Shown here piece by piece: positions 25,424 through 37,004 of a DNA stretch of 64,000 nucleotides. The position numbers and the translations under genes were made by a program. How positions within the stretch are numbered: the stretch's first letter is position 1; every line of letters starts with the position of its first letter. The stretch spans positions 1-64,000 of the forward strand of contig JAZKJV010011604.1 of the NCBI GenBank assembly GCA_037367405.1. The letters run 5' to 3'. The notes under the pieces were generated by a model. That model saw nothing but the letters and a program-made list of their open reading frames with translations. It was not told where the DNA came from and ran no database searches. This DNA comes from Ottelia alismoides (lineage: Eukaryota > Streptophyta > Magnoliopsida > Alismatales > Hydrocharitaceae).

Positions 25424-25797
25424 TATACTTAGCTCGAACTATGTCCTCATAGTGATTAGATAGCGACAAAGGAAGACATAACTCGTGCTAAGTATATAAA
25501 GGTGAAAAAACTCCTATGCTACAACGACTCAGAGAAAAGATAAAAAGACGAGAAGTCGGTGATCCCCCCTATACTTAGGATCAAGTAGTCCTAAGTATAG
25601 TAGAATGTACAAAGGGAAAAACCAATGAAGAGAATGTACAGACTCACAAGGACGCTATATGAACAACATCACCCCCTATACTTAGGGTAGAGTATCCCTA
25701 AGTATAGGCAACAACAACAAGGGTGATAAACAGGGCAAATATGAACAACACAAATCCTTCACCCCCTATACTTAGGATAAAGCACATCCTAAGTATA
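25424..25797 (-). repeat. Array of four PPT-bearing stem-loops (H1-H4) in Ath-D
   Basis: H1 25424-25496: arms of about 22 bp with three mismatches (TATACTTAGC...TATGTC against GACATA...GCTAAGTATA) and a loop of about 29 bases. H2 25569-25600: CTATACTTAGGAT against a right arm containing TCCTAAGTATAG. H3 25676-25707: CTATACTTAGGG/CCCTAAGTATAG. H4 25766-25797: TATACTTAGGAT/ATCCTAAGTATA. Each left arm is preceded by a C-run, so in element sense each 3' arm continues into AAGTATAGGGGG, the PPT core. H2-H4 start about 90-107 bp apart; the first lies about 85 bp after the pol stop. Confidence 0.9.
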
Positions 25798-25882
25798 TCA
25801 TATATACACACATGGAAAAGGGGTGAATGATAAAACGGGAGAAGAAAGAGTGAAACGAAAGGATATACCAGAGGTGGTGAGC

Positions 25883-26122
25883 CTATGTATGAGACGTAGA
25901 AGGTAGAATCAAAAGATCATCGTCTGATACCAAAGATATAGAATCCACAACGGACAAGAATGTATCATGATCTAGATATGGCTTCAGCAACTGTCCATTC
26001 ACAACAATTGGCTGTGCGTTAGATGACAACCCATATATGACAATACTCCCATTGTCACGCACAACTCTCACGATGAAAGGTCCTGACCACTTGCTTTTCA
26101 ATTTTCCTGGAAATAACTTCAA
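25883..26122 (-). pseudogene. Ath-D integrase C-terminal domain fragment
   Basis: A frame of 79 residues with KLFPGKLKSKWSGPFIVR and VVNGQLLKPYL, matching the end of Ath-F integrase (residues about 670-716 of that frame). This is the small C-terminal domain that binds DNA and holds the GPF motif. It is shifted by one frame from the catalytic core that precedes it in the element (26119-26925), so a frameshift near 26120 splits the protein. Confidence 0.8.
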
Positions 26123-26925
26123 CTTAGAATCAAATAACCAAACTTTCTGATCAGGGGAGAAATCCTTCGAATGTATTTATCATTCCAGCGCTTGACTTTC
26201 TCCTTATACATAAGTGAGTTATCATATGCAAAGTCTCGGAATTCCAGTAATTTGTTCAAATCCAACTTCCTCTTTTTTCCTGCCTTCTCATAATCTAAAT
26301 TGCATACACAGAGTGCCCATAAGGATTTGTGAATTAATTCCACTGGCAGGTGGCAAGGCTTTCCATATACCAATCTGTAGGGAGACATACCCAAAGGAGA
26401 TTTATACGTCATCCGATAAGCCCATAGAACTGAATCAAGCATCTGAGACCAGTTCTTCCTATCTGGACGTACAAGTTTTAGCAATATCATCTTGATCTCC
26501 CTATTTGAAATTTCTGCCAAGCCATTAGTCTGAGGGTGGTAAGGAGACACAACTCTGTGCTCAATGGTGTGCTCCTTCACAAGCTTCTTTACTTCTCTAT
26601 TAATGAAATAGCTTCCTCCATCTGAAATCAGTATTTGGGAATACCGAACCGTGCAATGGTCCTTGAGAAAGGAACACACCGTATGACTATCTGCGGCTCG
26701 GGTGGGGATAGCCTCCACCCATCGACTAACATAATCCACGACGAGCAGGATGTACTGAAATCCTTGACTGACAGGAAATGGGCCCATGAAGTCTATTCCC
26801 CAAGTATCAAAAACATCAGAAATCTGTATGTATCTTAGGGGCATGGTATCTTTGGAACCAACTGTTCCTCCCATTCTCTGACAATCAATACAACCTCGAA
26901 CATACTCTATAGCATCCTTAAACAA
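26119..26925 (-). pseudogene. Ath-D integrase catalytic core
   Basis: 268-residue frame. It starts in the zinc-binding region ([13 protein letters not shown]), then carries the catalytic triad in recognisable context: GIDFMGP, LISDGG and GLAEISNRE, all three acidic residues present. The stretch before the second Asp is shortened (RYSQILIS against [10 protein letters not shown] in Ath-F), a small deletion. The DxN-rich end YDNSLMYKEKVKRW is typical of Athila. A stop upstream separates it from the RNase H frame, although both share the same reading frame. Not functional as a unit. Confidence 0.88.
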
Positions 26926-26946
26926 TGTGGGCCACCATAGGCCACT

Positions 26947-27702
26947 CTATAAAACCTTTGTTGTCGTCTGTTTCCCCGAATGATGCCCACCAGATTCTAG
27001 CTTGTGACAATGCTCAAGTACACTGGTGTGTTCCTCCTGAGGAATGCACCTTCTCCAGATACAATCCGCACCCTCATGAAATAGGTATAGATCCTCCCAC
27101 TGGTAATAATGAATCTCTGATAGAAATCTGTCTACCTTATACTTCGACCAATCTTGTGGAACTTTCTTGGAGACAAGATAGTTCACAATATCAGCATACC
27201 ATGGAAGTGAGTCCACATACAAAATGGACTCATCTGGAAAGGTTTCAGAAATAGGAATCGTGTTCTGCTCAGAAGTCTCTGTGTCTGTGATACAGGAAAG
27301 GTAATCTGCCACAACATTTTTCACTCCAGGTTCATCTCGTATCTCTAAATTGAATTTATGGAGAAGAAGGATCCATCTAATAAGGCATGGTTTGGCATCC
27401 TTCTTTGCCTGCAAATATCGTGTGGCAGTGTGATCCGTGTACACAATAACAAATGAGCCGAGGTAAGATCTGAACTTTTCTAGCCCAAACACAACTGCTA
27501 ACATCTCCTTCTCTGTAACTGTATAATTCCGCTGTGCTTCATCCACAGTCTTGCTAGAATAGTGTATAGCAAATGGTATCCCTTCCCTTCTCTGTCCTAA
27601 AACTGCTCCAACTGCAAAATCTGATGCATCCGTTGTGATCTCAAAAGGAAGAGACCAATCAAGTGACTGTAAGACCGGAGCACTAGTAACCATTTCTTTC
27701 AT
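26947..27702 (-). pseudogene. Ath-D RNase H and integrase N-terminal zinc finger
   Basis: 251-residue frame. RNase H catalytic residues are all present: Asp25 (TTDAS), Glu64 (VTEKE), Asp90 (YTDH) and Asp133 (VADYLS). The linker EDW/QDW-SKYK and the HHCC start [13 protein letters not shown] follow. The frame ends in TTTKVL and stop (TAG region near 26947), just before the second half of the zinc finger. In contrast to Ath-F the third RNase H Asp is intact here. Confidence 0.88.
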
Positions 27703-27727
27703 CTGATTGAATTCAAGGAGGACTTTC

Positions 27728-28438
27728 TCATCGACAAAAAAAATCAGTCTCCTTACACAGAAGCTTAGTCAAAGGTCTGGCGATTTTGTTGAAGTCTTTT
27801 ATGAATCGCCTATAGAATCCTACGTGTCCCAAAAATGATCTTAACTGCTTCAAATTCTGTGGTGGCTCTAACATGGAAATCACATCAATCTTAGCCGAGT
27901 CAACCTCCATACCATGTTTGGAGATGACATGGCCCAATACAATCCCATTAGTCACCATAAAGTGACTCTTCTCCCACGTGAGCACTAGGTTTACCTCACA
28001 ACAACGTTGAAGGACTCGGTCTAAATGAGCAAGACATGTGTCAAAACTATCCCCGTAGATCGATAAATGGTCCATGAAGACTTCAAGAAAATTACCCAAC
28101 ATGTCGGCAAAAACGACCAACATACACCTTTGAAATGTAGCGGGGGAGTTACACAATCCAAAGGGCATCTGTCTAAAGGTGTAAGTACCAAACAGACAAG
28201 TGAAAGTAGTTTTCTCATGATCCTCAGGATCAATAGCGACTTGGTTGTATCCCGAGTACCCATCCAAAAAGCAAAGGAACTCTTGTCCTACCAACGTCTC
28301 AATAATCAGATCAATAAAGGGCAGTGGAAAGTGATCCTTCTTGGTAGCCGAGTTCAGGCATCGGTAATCTACACAGACACGCCATGAAGTAGGTACCCGG
28401 GTTGGAATCTCCTTACCATGGTCATTCTTTACGATCAT
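27728..28438 (-). pseudogene. Ath-D reverse transcriptase
   Basis: 236-residue frame with CVDYRCLN, DHFPLPFID, FLDGYSGYNQ, MPFGLCNSPATFQRC and the thumb region [13 protein letters not shown]. The catalytic FMDD box reads FMDH (near 28067-28078), so the second metal-binding Asp is lost and the enzyme should be inactive. The N-terminal part upstream (28439-28580) is in another frame. Shadow frames on both strands (28021-28263, 28067-28387) are not genes. Confidence 0.9.
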
Positions 28439-28580
28439 AATCCCAGATTTCTTTGGGACCTCATGTAAAGGGCTGACCCATTTAAAATCCGAAATGGGAT
28501 ATATAAAGCCAACATCACACTATTTCTTGATCTCCTTCATGATAACCTCCCTTAGATTTGGATTTAGACGGCGTTGGCAT

Positions 28581-29200
28581 TCACGGGAGGTTTAAAGTAT
28601 CCTCTAGGTAGATATGATGCGAGCACAACGATGGATTAATCCCACGAAGATCCGAGATATTCCATCCTATGGCCTTGAGGTTTCTCTCTAGAACCTCTAG
28701 CACGTGAGTTTCTTGTTTAGCGGTCAACTGTGAGCAGAGGATGACCAGATACATTTGGGGGGGACCTGCAAGGAAGGCATATTTCAACGTTGATGGTAAA
28801 ACCTTGAGCTCAGGTGGGGTCTGAATCGGCTCTGCGATAACCTCTGCTACTATACTAGTAGACAGTATGTGATCTGTGCTCTGTAGACTATCCAACTTGG
28901 CTATTGACGGCTTAGCAAATACAATATCTGATAGATATGCGATGAATGATCTTTGCTCTGAGAGGAATGACTCATCATGATGTTCAATATTCTTATAAAT
29001 GAACAACTCAGATACCTCAGCAATAATCTCAGAAAGATGTCTCTCATCTGTGCATAAATCAGGAAATTCAACGAATGGCTTAGATATCTGGACCTCAGAA
29101 CTCTACTCAAACTGCTCATCGGCAACTATCTCAATTGGACCACCCAAGGGAACTCATGTCGACTGTGCTTTCCGAAGAGTCCATTTGGGGGAAGGAACTC
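28581..29200 (-). pseudogene. Ath-D protease-RT linker and RT N-terminus
   Basis: Segment 28581-29006 has ELKVLPSTLKYAFLAGP and LERNLKAIGWNISDLRGINPSLCSHHIYLED, the conserved entry to Athila RT. The acidic linker before it (29007-29200) is frame-broken. The same two blocks exist in Ath-F (50203-50913 and 50923-52056). Confidence 0.8.
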
Positions 29201-30703
29201 CTAGGTATCTATAAAATTCGTGGAAAGATCTGTCTCTTTGAATTCAGCAAGAAAATCACAGTCATCTGGCTCTGATATAGCTTTCTCTGTATCATCTGCT
29301 GCTGGTGGCGGTGATGGTCTAGGATCAGAGATCGTCTCAATTTTTACCTTGTCACTACGAGAGTGAAAGATGATCTCTCTAGTACCATAATCAACTGCTA
29401 CTTCGGCCGTTCGGAGGAACGGTCGACCTAGTATGATTGGGGTATGGTGTAACGGTGCAGATGTATCCATATCCATGACAACAAAATCAACAGGGAATTT
29501 CATTCCCTGCATCGTTACAATAACGTCCTCTAAAATGCCTCTTGGCCTCTTAATAGATCTATCGGCAAACTGAAGGATCATTCTAGTAGTTTTAAGAGGC
29601 CCTAACTGGAATTCAATTAATAAAGAGGAAGGCATGAGATTAATGGAGGAACCGCTATCGAGAAGAGTACGATCAAATTCTTGATCAAAGATTTGGAAAT
29701 GGATGTGAGGTGCTCCCTTGTCTTTCTTTTTCGGTGGAAGGTTGCTGATGGCATGAACTGTGGCCATGGTCAACATATGTTTCTCTATTTCCTTTCGTTT
29801 GTTCTTCCTTGGTTGACGCTTTTGGGTACATGCCTCTTTCATTCCCTTTTTTACCGTGGGAATGTATTCCATGGCCTTAAGAAGTGGCATCTTTAAAAAG
29901 ATATTCTGTAAGACCTCAACCACTCCAGAATCATATAGTGCTGATTTTAATTTTTGACTTTTTTTAGATTTGAGAGCAGAAGGAAATGGCACAGAATCAG
30001 AATAAACATGCAAACATTCATTTCCTTTATTCAAAGTGGAATCATCATGTACAAGAGGACAACTAGAATCAATCTGTATAGTGTTGTCCAATCTAGGTGA
30101 AGGAAAAACAGAATCTAAAACAGAACTGGATGCTGCTGCTGGTGAAGAGGAAGAATCTGCGACCGGTATATTCTCCCTTGCTGATGGTGATCTGCATCTC
30201 CCTGGTGAAGGTGGTGGCGAAGGCGATGAAACTCTAGACATGGGTGCTGCTATACTGGGCCTCTTGACTGCTGGTGAAGGAGATGATGTAGAAGATGATG
30301 CTCTCTCAGTGGATCGATCTCCCAACCCCAACTGCTGCGTAGGCGGCTGCAATCTCCTACCGCTCCCGAGATGAATGACGGCAGATAAACATGTAAAATC
30401 AAGGGACATACATGTCTCGAGGGTGGGTGGGCTTTTAGTTACCTGCTCCTTGTGTATGAAATTATTAGGGTTGGCTTCGACCTGTGTTGGAATTAGTCTC
30501 CTGGTGGTAGTCAGGTTATCGATCTGCTGAGTCAGTTCATTCATGTTCTTCATAAGAATTGCAAGTTGATCCAGCGCTGGATTGATTGAAGGGGCCTCGA
30601 GTTTCTCATTGACTGGCTGTCGTTGAGATTGATAGTGCGGAGGCTGTTGGTACCCATACGGATTCTGGTAAATGAGGAGGAGGGGGGAAAGGATATTGTC
30701 CAT
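29201..30703 (-). pseudogene. Ath-D Gag C-terminus and aspartic protease
   Basis: 500-residue frame. Residues 35-80 (LDQLAILMKNMNELTQQID...NPNN) are the end of Gag. Residues 115-210 are a Ser/Pro-rich linker not seen in Ath-F. The basic block QPRKNKRKEIEKHM (about 297-310) precedes the retroviral-type protease: active site TLLDSGSSINLM with Asp349, then the hydrophobic flap and PIILGRPFLRTAEV near the C-terminus. Gag and protease are joined without a stop here, unlike in Ath-F. Upstream Gag (30704-31131) is frame-broken. Confidence 0.88.
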
Positions 30704-32030
30704 AATATGCAGTCTGCTGCTAGTTAGGCTGAGGGAAATACATGGACTGCTGCTGTGGCTGGCATTGTCTCCAGTTTTGGAACTGAGGTGGAGACTGGTA
30801 CTGAGGCTGGAACTGATGATGTTGGTACTGGTACTGCTGCTGCTGTCTGCCTCCCTGAAGTTGGTGGGTGGGTCTATGACCCTGCTGTGAACCCAACTGG
30901 CCTTGCCCTAACGGACGGGGCTGGTTTCGCTCACGGTCGAACTACATACCATTCACCTTCGAAATGACAGGTGGAGGTGGAGACTGCTGCTCAGGAATGT
31001 AGGCTACTTCTTGCTGGTACGGAACTATCTGATGTGCATGCTGCTGAGCTTGATCAGGTGTCTGCACGTAGTAGACACGCTGGACTGTAGATGGTCCTCT
31101 ACTATTCTGCTGGGTGGAAGGAGTCTGCTCCCTAGCAGAGGTTTTGGCTGTTGTTCTCGTACTGTGGACTGCGCTGATCAAATTTACAAAGATGCTTTGT
31201 TATATCATTCAGCTTATCCAGGTTCTTTGTCCTCTGCTCGATCACATGAATCTTATCAAGTTCTTGGGATCGCTTTTCAATAATGTCCACTTTGGATAGG
31301 TGGTTTCCAATGATGGCCAAGTCAGTGCTATCCACCTTATCCAGTTCTTTTGTTGCCATCATATTGACATCCTTGTGGGGTACTGCAGGGACGGTGACGG
31401 GGTGCTTCTGAAAAGCACGTAAAGAAGAAAGAGCTGTTGAACTTTCTGCCATCTCCTCAAAAATTTTATAAAGGACATCCTCGTCCTTGTTGAAGTGGCT
31501 TCCCCCACAAGCGGCATCTACCAGCTTCTGATTCTCAATGCTTAAACCCCCAAAGAAATTTTGTACAAGGCTGGTCTTTGGAATATCATGATGGGGGCAT
31601 TTCTCCGTCATATCTTTGAAACGTTCCCATGCCTCGTGAATAGGCTCTTAGGGCATCTGGGAGAAATTAGCAATCAAGGATCGCATTTGGTTGAGTCGTC
31701 CAAGTGGATAATACTTGTTTAGAAATGCGGATCTCAACTCTTCCCAAGTAGTGACAACCTTCCCCAAGTGATTTAACTAGTACAAAGCTTTGCCCATCAG
31801 ACTGAATGGAAAGGCTGTCATCTACACTACCTCTAATGGGACATTTGGGTAGTGTACTGTTCCACAGATGCCATCGAACTGCTGGAGGTGTATATAAGGT
31901 TCTTCATTAATATTTCCATCGAATATTGGGAGAAGAGGTAAAATAATAGGCTTAAACTCAAAATGCCCATGAACCGCAGGGATTTGTATCCAAGAATTTA
32001 TATGTCCTGCCCCTGGATTATAGGCATCTT
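30704..32030 (-). pseudogene. Ath-D Gag central part (capsid and Gln/Pro-rich region)
   Basis: The frame 31132-31611 carries the second half of the capsid (FKDMTEKCPHHDIPKTSLVQ, LVDAACGGSHFNKDEDVLY), then LDK-rich coiled-coil segments. The first half of the capsid can be read in minus-strand pieces at 31612-31900 but has a TAA near 31650. Region 30704-31131 translates to Gln/Pro-rich sequence in broken frames. No CCHC zinc knuckle is visible. Confidence 0.8.
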
Positions 32031-32516
32031 TCAGTGTAGGCTTAGCCCAGGTTCTATGTGAGGTTCTTCTCCCCCATTCCCACTTCTAAGGTTTCTGTTA
32101 TCCCCCTCTCTCATGTCTTCTCTTTCTTGTCTTATCTCGAGAATCATATCTCTCAGTGTGGCCTGAAAATTAGCCTGCTCCGTTAACTGTGCTTGAATTG
32201 ATTGAATGGAGGCTAACATGGTACTGTTGATCTTGCTCTGTTTCGACATGGTTCCCTTTCCCTTTGGTGGCATTAAGTGTCCGGCTTCTGACTCTGAAAA
32301 TGTATATGCCACTCGATTAGTGCTTAGAATTGATGAAGTCTCAGATATTAATTCGAGATTAAAGCCAATCTCAAATAGTGGATTCATGGACGTTGTGAAT
32401 TGTGAAGTGGGGAAAGTGGAATATTCGTGAAGTAAGTCTCCCCGAATAGAAGGTGAATGGCTCGGAGCGTAGAATGAGTTTGCGGAGTCTGAACGAGAAA
32501 TACTCCGATCCGACAT
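32031..32516 (-). pseudogene. Ath-D Gag N-terminus
   Basis: I chose the Met at 32516 (MSDRSISR), because Ath-F Gag also starts MSD; the open frame extends 38 codons upstream but that part is not conserved. It contains NPLFEIGF and a segment LMPPKGKG that parallels EMPPKVPP in Ath-F. A coiled-coil-like stretch (IQSIQAQLTEQANFQATLRD) follows. The frame closes at 32031 before the capsid. Confidence 0.8.
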
Positions 32517-33937
32517 CTTCGAAATCAATAGGCAGGATATGAGAGCACGAATGTCAATGCAAGAGTGAAAGTGAATGAAGGCACAACTGCGCAGAAGGAT
32601 CTTTAGCACTATCAAGCAAATACAATACAAACCCCCAATTCATTAACTCAACTCAATGTGAAGACCGTGAAGGTTCAATCAATTATCTTGTCAATTTTAG
32701 AGTTTGTTGACAATACAATATATCAGAGCGGTTAAAGCGAGATGTTAGGAACCCAATGCTCTCAGGAGACTGGCCTAATCCCAAAGTTAGATCTTTCCCA
32801 GCCAGTATGAATTGCGGACCGTTTACCGGCTCTCCGATCAATTTAATCTGTTAAGGACGTCGCTGGACGCTTTACCCGCTACCGGAGAGATCCTCACTGG
32901 AGAACGACTAATCCAAGGTAGTAGTCTAAAAAGAGTTCGGGCGTGGCTCTATCCTAGTGTGCGGGTCGATGTCTCGCTCAAGAAAACCAAACAATGAGGG
33001 GGTTACTCTCCCCAAACAATAATTTTTCTTATATTTTTTTAGGGTCGGGTTTTTTTAGCAGTCCCGATTTTAATAGTTATCACTTGGTTAAAAAAAATAT
33101 TTTCAAAGAATCGCCTACCAAGTGTCCAATTTCCTTTTTTACTTATTTGAGTGAAAACAAGGAAGGAGATCGGAAATGCCAATGCGCGATTAAAAACGAT
33201 GATGCATGCAGGGGTTAGAGATGCGTACCTTGTCGTCAGCACTCTACATGCAAGTGATCCGCACAGAATTTAAATACAAAAAAATAAACTAACCTATATG
33301 ATGCAAGTGAACCGTCCTAGATGATAACTACTATTAAAGGGAAAGAACAAGTTAATTTGACTAAGTCCAAATTACGCTCTACTCTATAGGCACAGAGAAT
33401 CTTGTTTAGGGTGTTTGGACCTAATTAATTACCTGGCTCAAGTAAATTAATTAAAGCACTCAATAGGTGTCTCTCGAAATCCGTGGAAAACAAAGAAAAA
33501 TAAAAGCGATGAAAACAAAACCGATGAGGTCCCCTAAGTGCACCGGCACTAGGCGAAACAGACCCCGCAACAAATGAATGTCCGTTTACAGAGTTCAAAT
33601 GCTAGAAAAAATCTCTCTCTCTCTCTTTTCTTTTTCTTTTCTCTTTTTTTTCATCTCCTTCACTTCTTCTTCTTCCTCTTCTCACGCTATCCTGCGGCTT
33701 GGTGAAGAATCAAGCCGCCTCCACGTCGCTTAGGTGCTTCGGCTCTCCTAGGATCTCCTCCTTCACTCCGTGGGCCCTCGCAAGAAAAAGAAAAGAGAAT
33801 GTGTAAGAAACACAATTATCAAATGATGAAATGAATGCAATGGATATGAACAATGGAATAATGTGGCAAATTATAAACATATATTTATAACCAAGAATAT
33901 CAGGTCAAAAGAGAAACCTAACTACCCTCGCCGTCCC
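32517..33937 (-). mobile_element. Ath-D: 5' leader
   Basis: About 1.4 kb between PBS and gag, untranslated. It shares AGCAGTCCCGATTTT (33057-33071) with the Ath-F leader (55032-55046). It includes a (CT)n tract at 33612-33626. Short ORFs here (32812-32997, 32994-33218, 33039-33242) are not shared with Ath-F. Confidence 0.75.
33612..33626 (+). repeat. (CT)n microsatellite
   Basis: CTCTCTCTCTCTCTC followed by a longer pyrimidine-rich stretch to 33685. Confidence 0.85.
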
Positions 33938-33955
33938 TCCCCGGCAACGACGCCA
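33938..33955 (-). other. tRNA-Asp primer-binding site of Ath-D
   Basis: The plus strand reads TCCCCGGCAACGACGCCA, one base off the tRNA-Asp 3' end (TCCCCGGCAACGGCGCCA). It lies three bases from the LTR (spacer TTT), the same spacing as in Ath-F. Confidence 0.9.
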
Positions 33956-35006
33956 TTTTGCTGGCATGAAAATTTGTGGGATGGAAAAAGTAATGATAAG
34001 TTATGTCGTTGTTATCCCCAAAATCCCGTGACAAATTTTTTTTTATTTTTTTCTACTTATTAACCTGTATAGCGGACATGTTCGAACTCAGGGAGGCTAC
34101 AATTCCCGAGGGTTATTCAATTAATCAGAAACTAATTAAAAGAAAACATGAATCTCAAAGGACAACTATGCTTGATTTTGTGAATTTTTTAATTTTAATT
34201 TTTTATTTTCTAATTTTTTATATTTTCTGATTTTCAAGTATTTAGTGATTTTGATTTTGCATTATTTTTTAATTTTCAAAAATAACATGAACAATATGCA
34301 CAAGCACAAGAATACACATACTAACTCTTTTTCTAATTTTTTCAATTTATCAAGAATGCTTAGAAAAATTTAGAAAAATATTTTTGGGTTTAAAAGTTTT
34401 GAAAATATTTTTCAGAATTTTTGTGGAATTTTCAGATGTTTTTCTATTTTTCTAAAAATCAAACAGTGAGAAAATGCGAAAATGCGCACAACTTGGAGTA
34501 ATTTGCAACTTAAAAATATTTGAAGTGCCCAAAACTCCTGACAATTATTTGTAAGACAAACTAGAAGCAATTACCTACAAACAGGAACTGAAATCAAATT
34601 TTTTTGATTTTTGTAGATTTTCTGTGATTTTTATAAGATTTTTGTTGTTTTTCAATTTTTTTGGGTTTTATAAATAATTAATATATGAAAATTGGTCAGA
34701 AATTAAAAGACAATGAAATACAACCATTTTATTTTTTTTGGAATTTTTGGAATAAATTTCTAATTTTTGTGAATTTTGAAATTTCAAATAAGGAAAATGA
34801 CATGTTTTTGATTTTTTAATAATAATAAATGAGGACAAAATGTAATAAAAATTTTATGCTAAGAAGATAATCACATAAGGAGCATAGATCAATTTTTTCG
34901 AAATTTATAAAACATGAGAAACATTTATTTCATTCAAAGAGGTCATGCAAGTTAAAGTCTGGAATTAGAGGGACACAAATGTAATTGTCAAAAAGTTCTG
35001 CACTGC

Positions 35007-35011
35007 ATAAT
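35007..35011. repeat. Target-site duplication of solo LTR, left copy (ATAAT)
   Basis: Same five bases at 37500-37504. The empty site is seen in the left LTR of Ath-D (CTGCATAATAAGAACG near 21716), where ATAAT occurs once. Confidence 0.9.
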
Positions 35012-35714
35012 TGTTGGACATGTGAGCCCACGACGAGCCATTATGCCATAAATGTTATTGTGAATATCATTCTCTGATCTGAAATAAAGAATAAATAATT
35101 TTCAAAATAGGACCCTCTGTACAATTAGGGTTATGTATCATGGCTATCTTACTGATTATACAGTTGTTGATTCAATAATTGAATCATAGAGGTTGGTGCT
35201 TGGATAAATATCTAAAAGGTTAGATTGAGGACTCATCAAGCACCGTCAAATGATTGTTAAGATGTGATCTCCAGCCTGAGTAGGAGATGGCAATCCTTTC
35301 TCACGTAGGCTGATATTTGACCGACCTCTTGATGCATGTCCTCTGCATAGGAGTAGAGATTCGGAGGTGTCAGATTAGTTAGGTCAAAGAGTTGACTTAA
35401 CGAGATCGAGATAACCTAAGTCCTATGTTGAATGCTGTCACAGCATAGGCACGCATCCTCTGACCAGAGACAGATGTGTTACTATATGTCTGAATGTGTA
35501 CATTTGGCAGACCAATAAGTTGATGACCTAACCAAGGTCTATACACCGGCGCGCTGGTGTGCATGTAAGGGCATATGAGTAATACGATCTCTCAAAGGGA
35601 TCATACAGGTTCCCTATTGAACCATAAGACATGAGCTCACTCATGAGATATTGGGAAGAATCAAATTCCGTGCACGGTCGTCTTGCTTTGGAAGCTTGAC
35701 TGAATTTTTAGGTT

Positions 35715-35784
35715 TGATATATACTTTTGGAAAGTATATGATCAAGACCTAGGTATGATATATGCTTTTGGAAAGTATATGATC
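35715..35784 (+). repeat. Tandem 29-bp direct repeat in the solo LTR
   Basis: TGATATATACTTTTGGAAAG... at 35715-35743 recurs at 35756-35784 with one difference (A to G). It lies in U3, about 1.2 kb upstream of the TATA box. Confidence 0.85.
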
Positions 35785-36925
35785 GATACCAAATCCCAAT
35801 AATCAAATGAGAAACTTAGTGATAAACCCTGAAGAAGACAATGTAAAATTGATCTTAATCTTCAGGTTGACCATGGGTCTTCCAGTATGCAAGATGTACA
35901 GGTATTGGGACTACCTGAGGGTGATGTGATCATAAACGATTTTATATCCATGACGCTTCCATTCCGAGGGAGTGATGAAACAAGTCTGGATTTTAGTGAC
36001 TCCTTCCAGTAGAGAAGCAATCTGATCTTAGTCCAAATGTTGGACATTGGTCTGAGTGAGATTCAGATTCAATGAGAAGATTAGATTTGCGGTCTTGATT
36101 TAATCAAGCATCTGTGGGAGGTCCGTAAGATCTGGATTTGAGATGAGATCTCAACATCCAAGTCACTATACGTGTAATAATACAATTGCCATGTCCTTAT
36201 CTCCATGTATCTGCGGAGAAAGCACATTATTCTTGGATTCAAGAATAATTCATTTGATGAAATGCATATCCAAGCAAGAAGGACTTGATGATTAAATGAG
36301 ATTTAATTATCAAGCATAATATGAATGAGATTCATATTGTGAGAGTTATTATCTAAGATAATTAAATGGGATTTAATTATCAAGGATTAGAGAATGTGGA
36401 TAATATTATCCATGATATATGTGTATTATAAATATGATTTATAATACATATATTGAAGAGAGAGAATCTATGTAAATATCATTTGTTAATTAATAGTGTG
36501 GATTGGATTCACATTAATTAATTAATTGGAAATGTAATTTACAAATTAGTTGGGTTGTGAATTTGATTCACATAATTTTCAATGGCATAATTGAAATATT
36601 CACAAATTAATTTGGAATTAATTTGGTGGATATTTTTGTGATAATTGTGAGATAATGTAATATAATAAAAAGGAGAAATAAAGCCACAATTGTTTTTAGG
36701 AGGCAATATTATCTCCATTTTATTATGATGATGAATCTCTCAACTAACTTATTTATGTTAAATTAAAAATGTGTTGATAATGTTGCAACATATATTTAAT
36801 TTAATCATAATTAAATGTTGTTGGTTTTAACCAACAATAATTATAGCCATTGATTTTGCATAGACCAAGCCTGGTCGTTGGATCTATGTGTCCCATGGAT
36901 TGAGATCCATTGGATCCTAAACTAA

Positions 36926-36934
36926 TATAAAAGG
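36926..36934 (+). promoter_or_regulatory. TATA box of the solo LTR
   Basis: TATAAAAGG in AT-rich context, followed about 60 bp later by a pyrimidine-rich leader (36988-37031). Confidence 0.65.
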
Positions 36935-36987
36935 AGGGCTAGGGTAGCCTTTCAAGGTACACCATTAAGAGTTGTACAAGGTTACAA

Positions 36988-37004
36988 CTCTCTCTCTCTC
37001 TCTC
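36988..37004 (+). repeat. (CT)n microsatellite in solo LTR
   Basis: About eight CT units downstream of the TATA box. Confidence 0.9.

Larger units (their letters stand above)
23911..25882 (-). mobile_element. Ath-D: 3' non-coding region
   Basis: About 2 kb between pol and PPT without a credible reading frame. It holds the block series shared with Ath-A, Ath-B, Ath-F and Ath-Z, AT-rich tracts (25020-25380) and the hairpin array (25424-25797). Athila elements of some plants encode an env-like protein here; I see none. Confidence 0.8.

Noticed and set aside
25424..25797. CRISPR-like array (regularly spaced repeats)
   Set aside because: Only four units with diverged spacers of uneven length inside a plant retrotransposon; they are stem-loops tied to the PPT.
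28067..28387. 106-residue plus ORF opposite Ath-D RT
   Set aside because: Antisense shadow of the conserved RT domain.
35862..36047. 61-residue minus ORF in the solo LTR
   Set aside because: Short, antisense to the LTR promoter, no domain.
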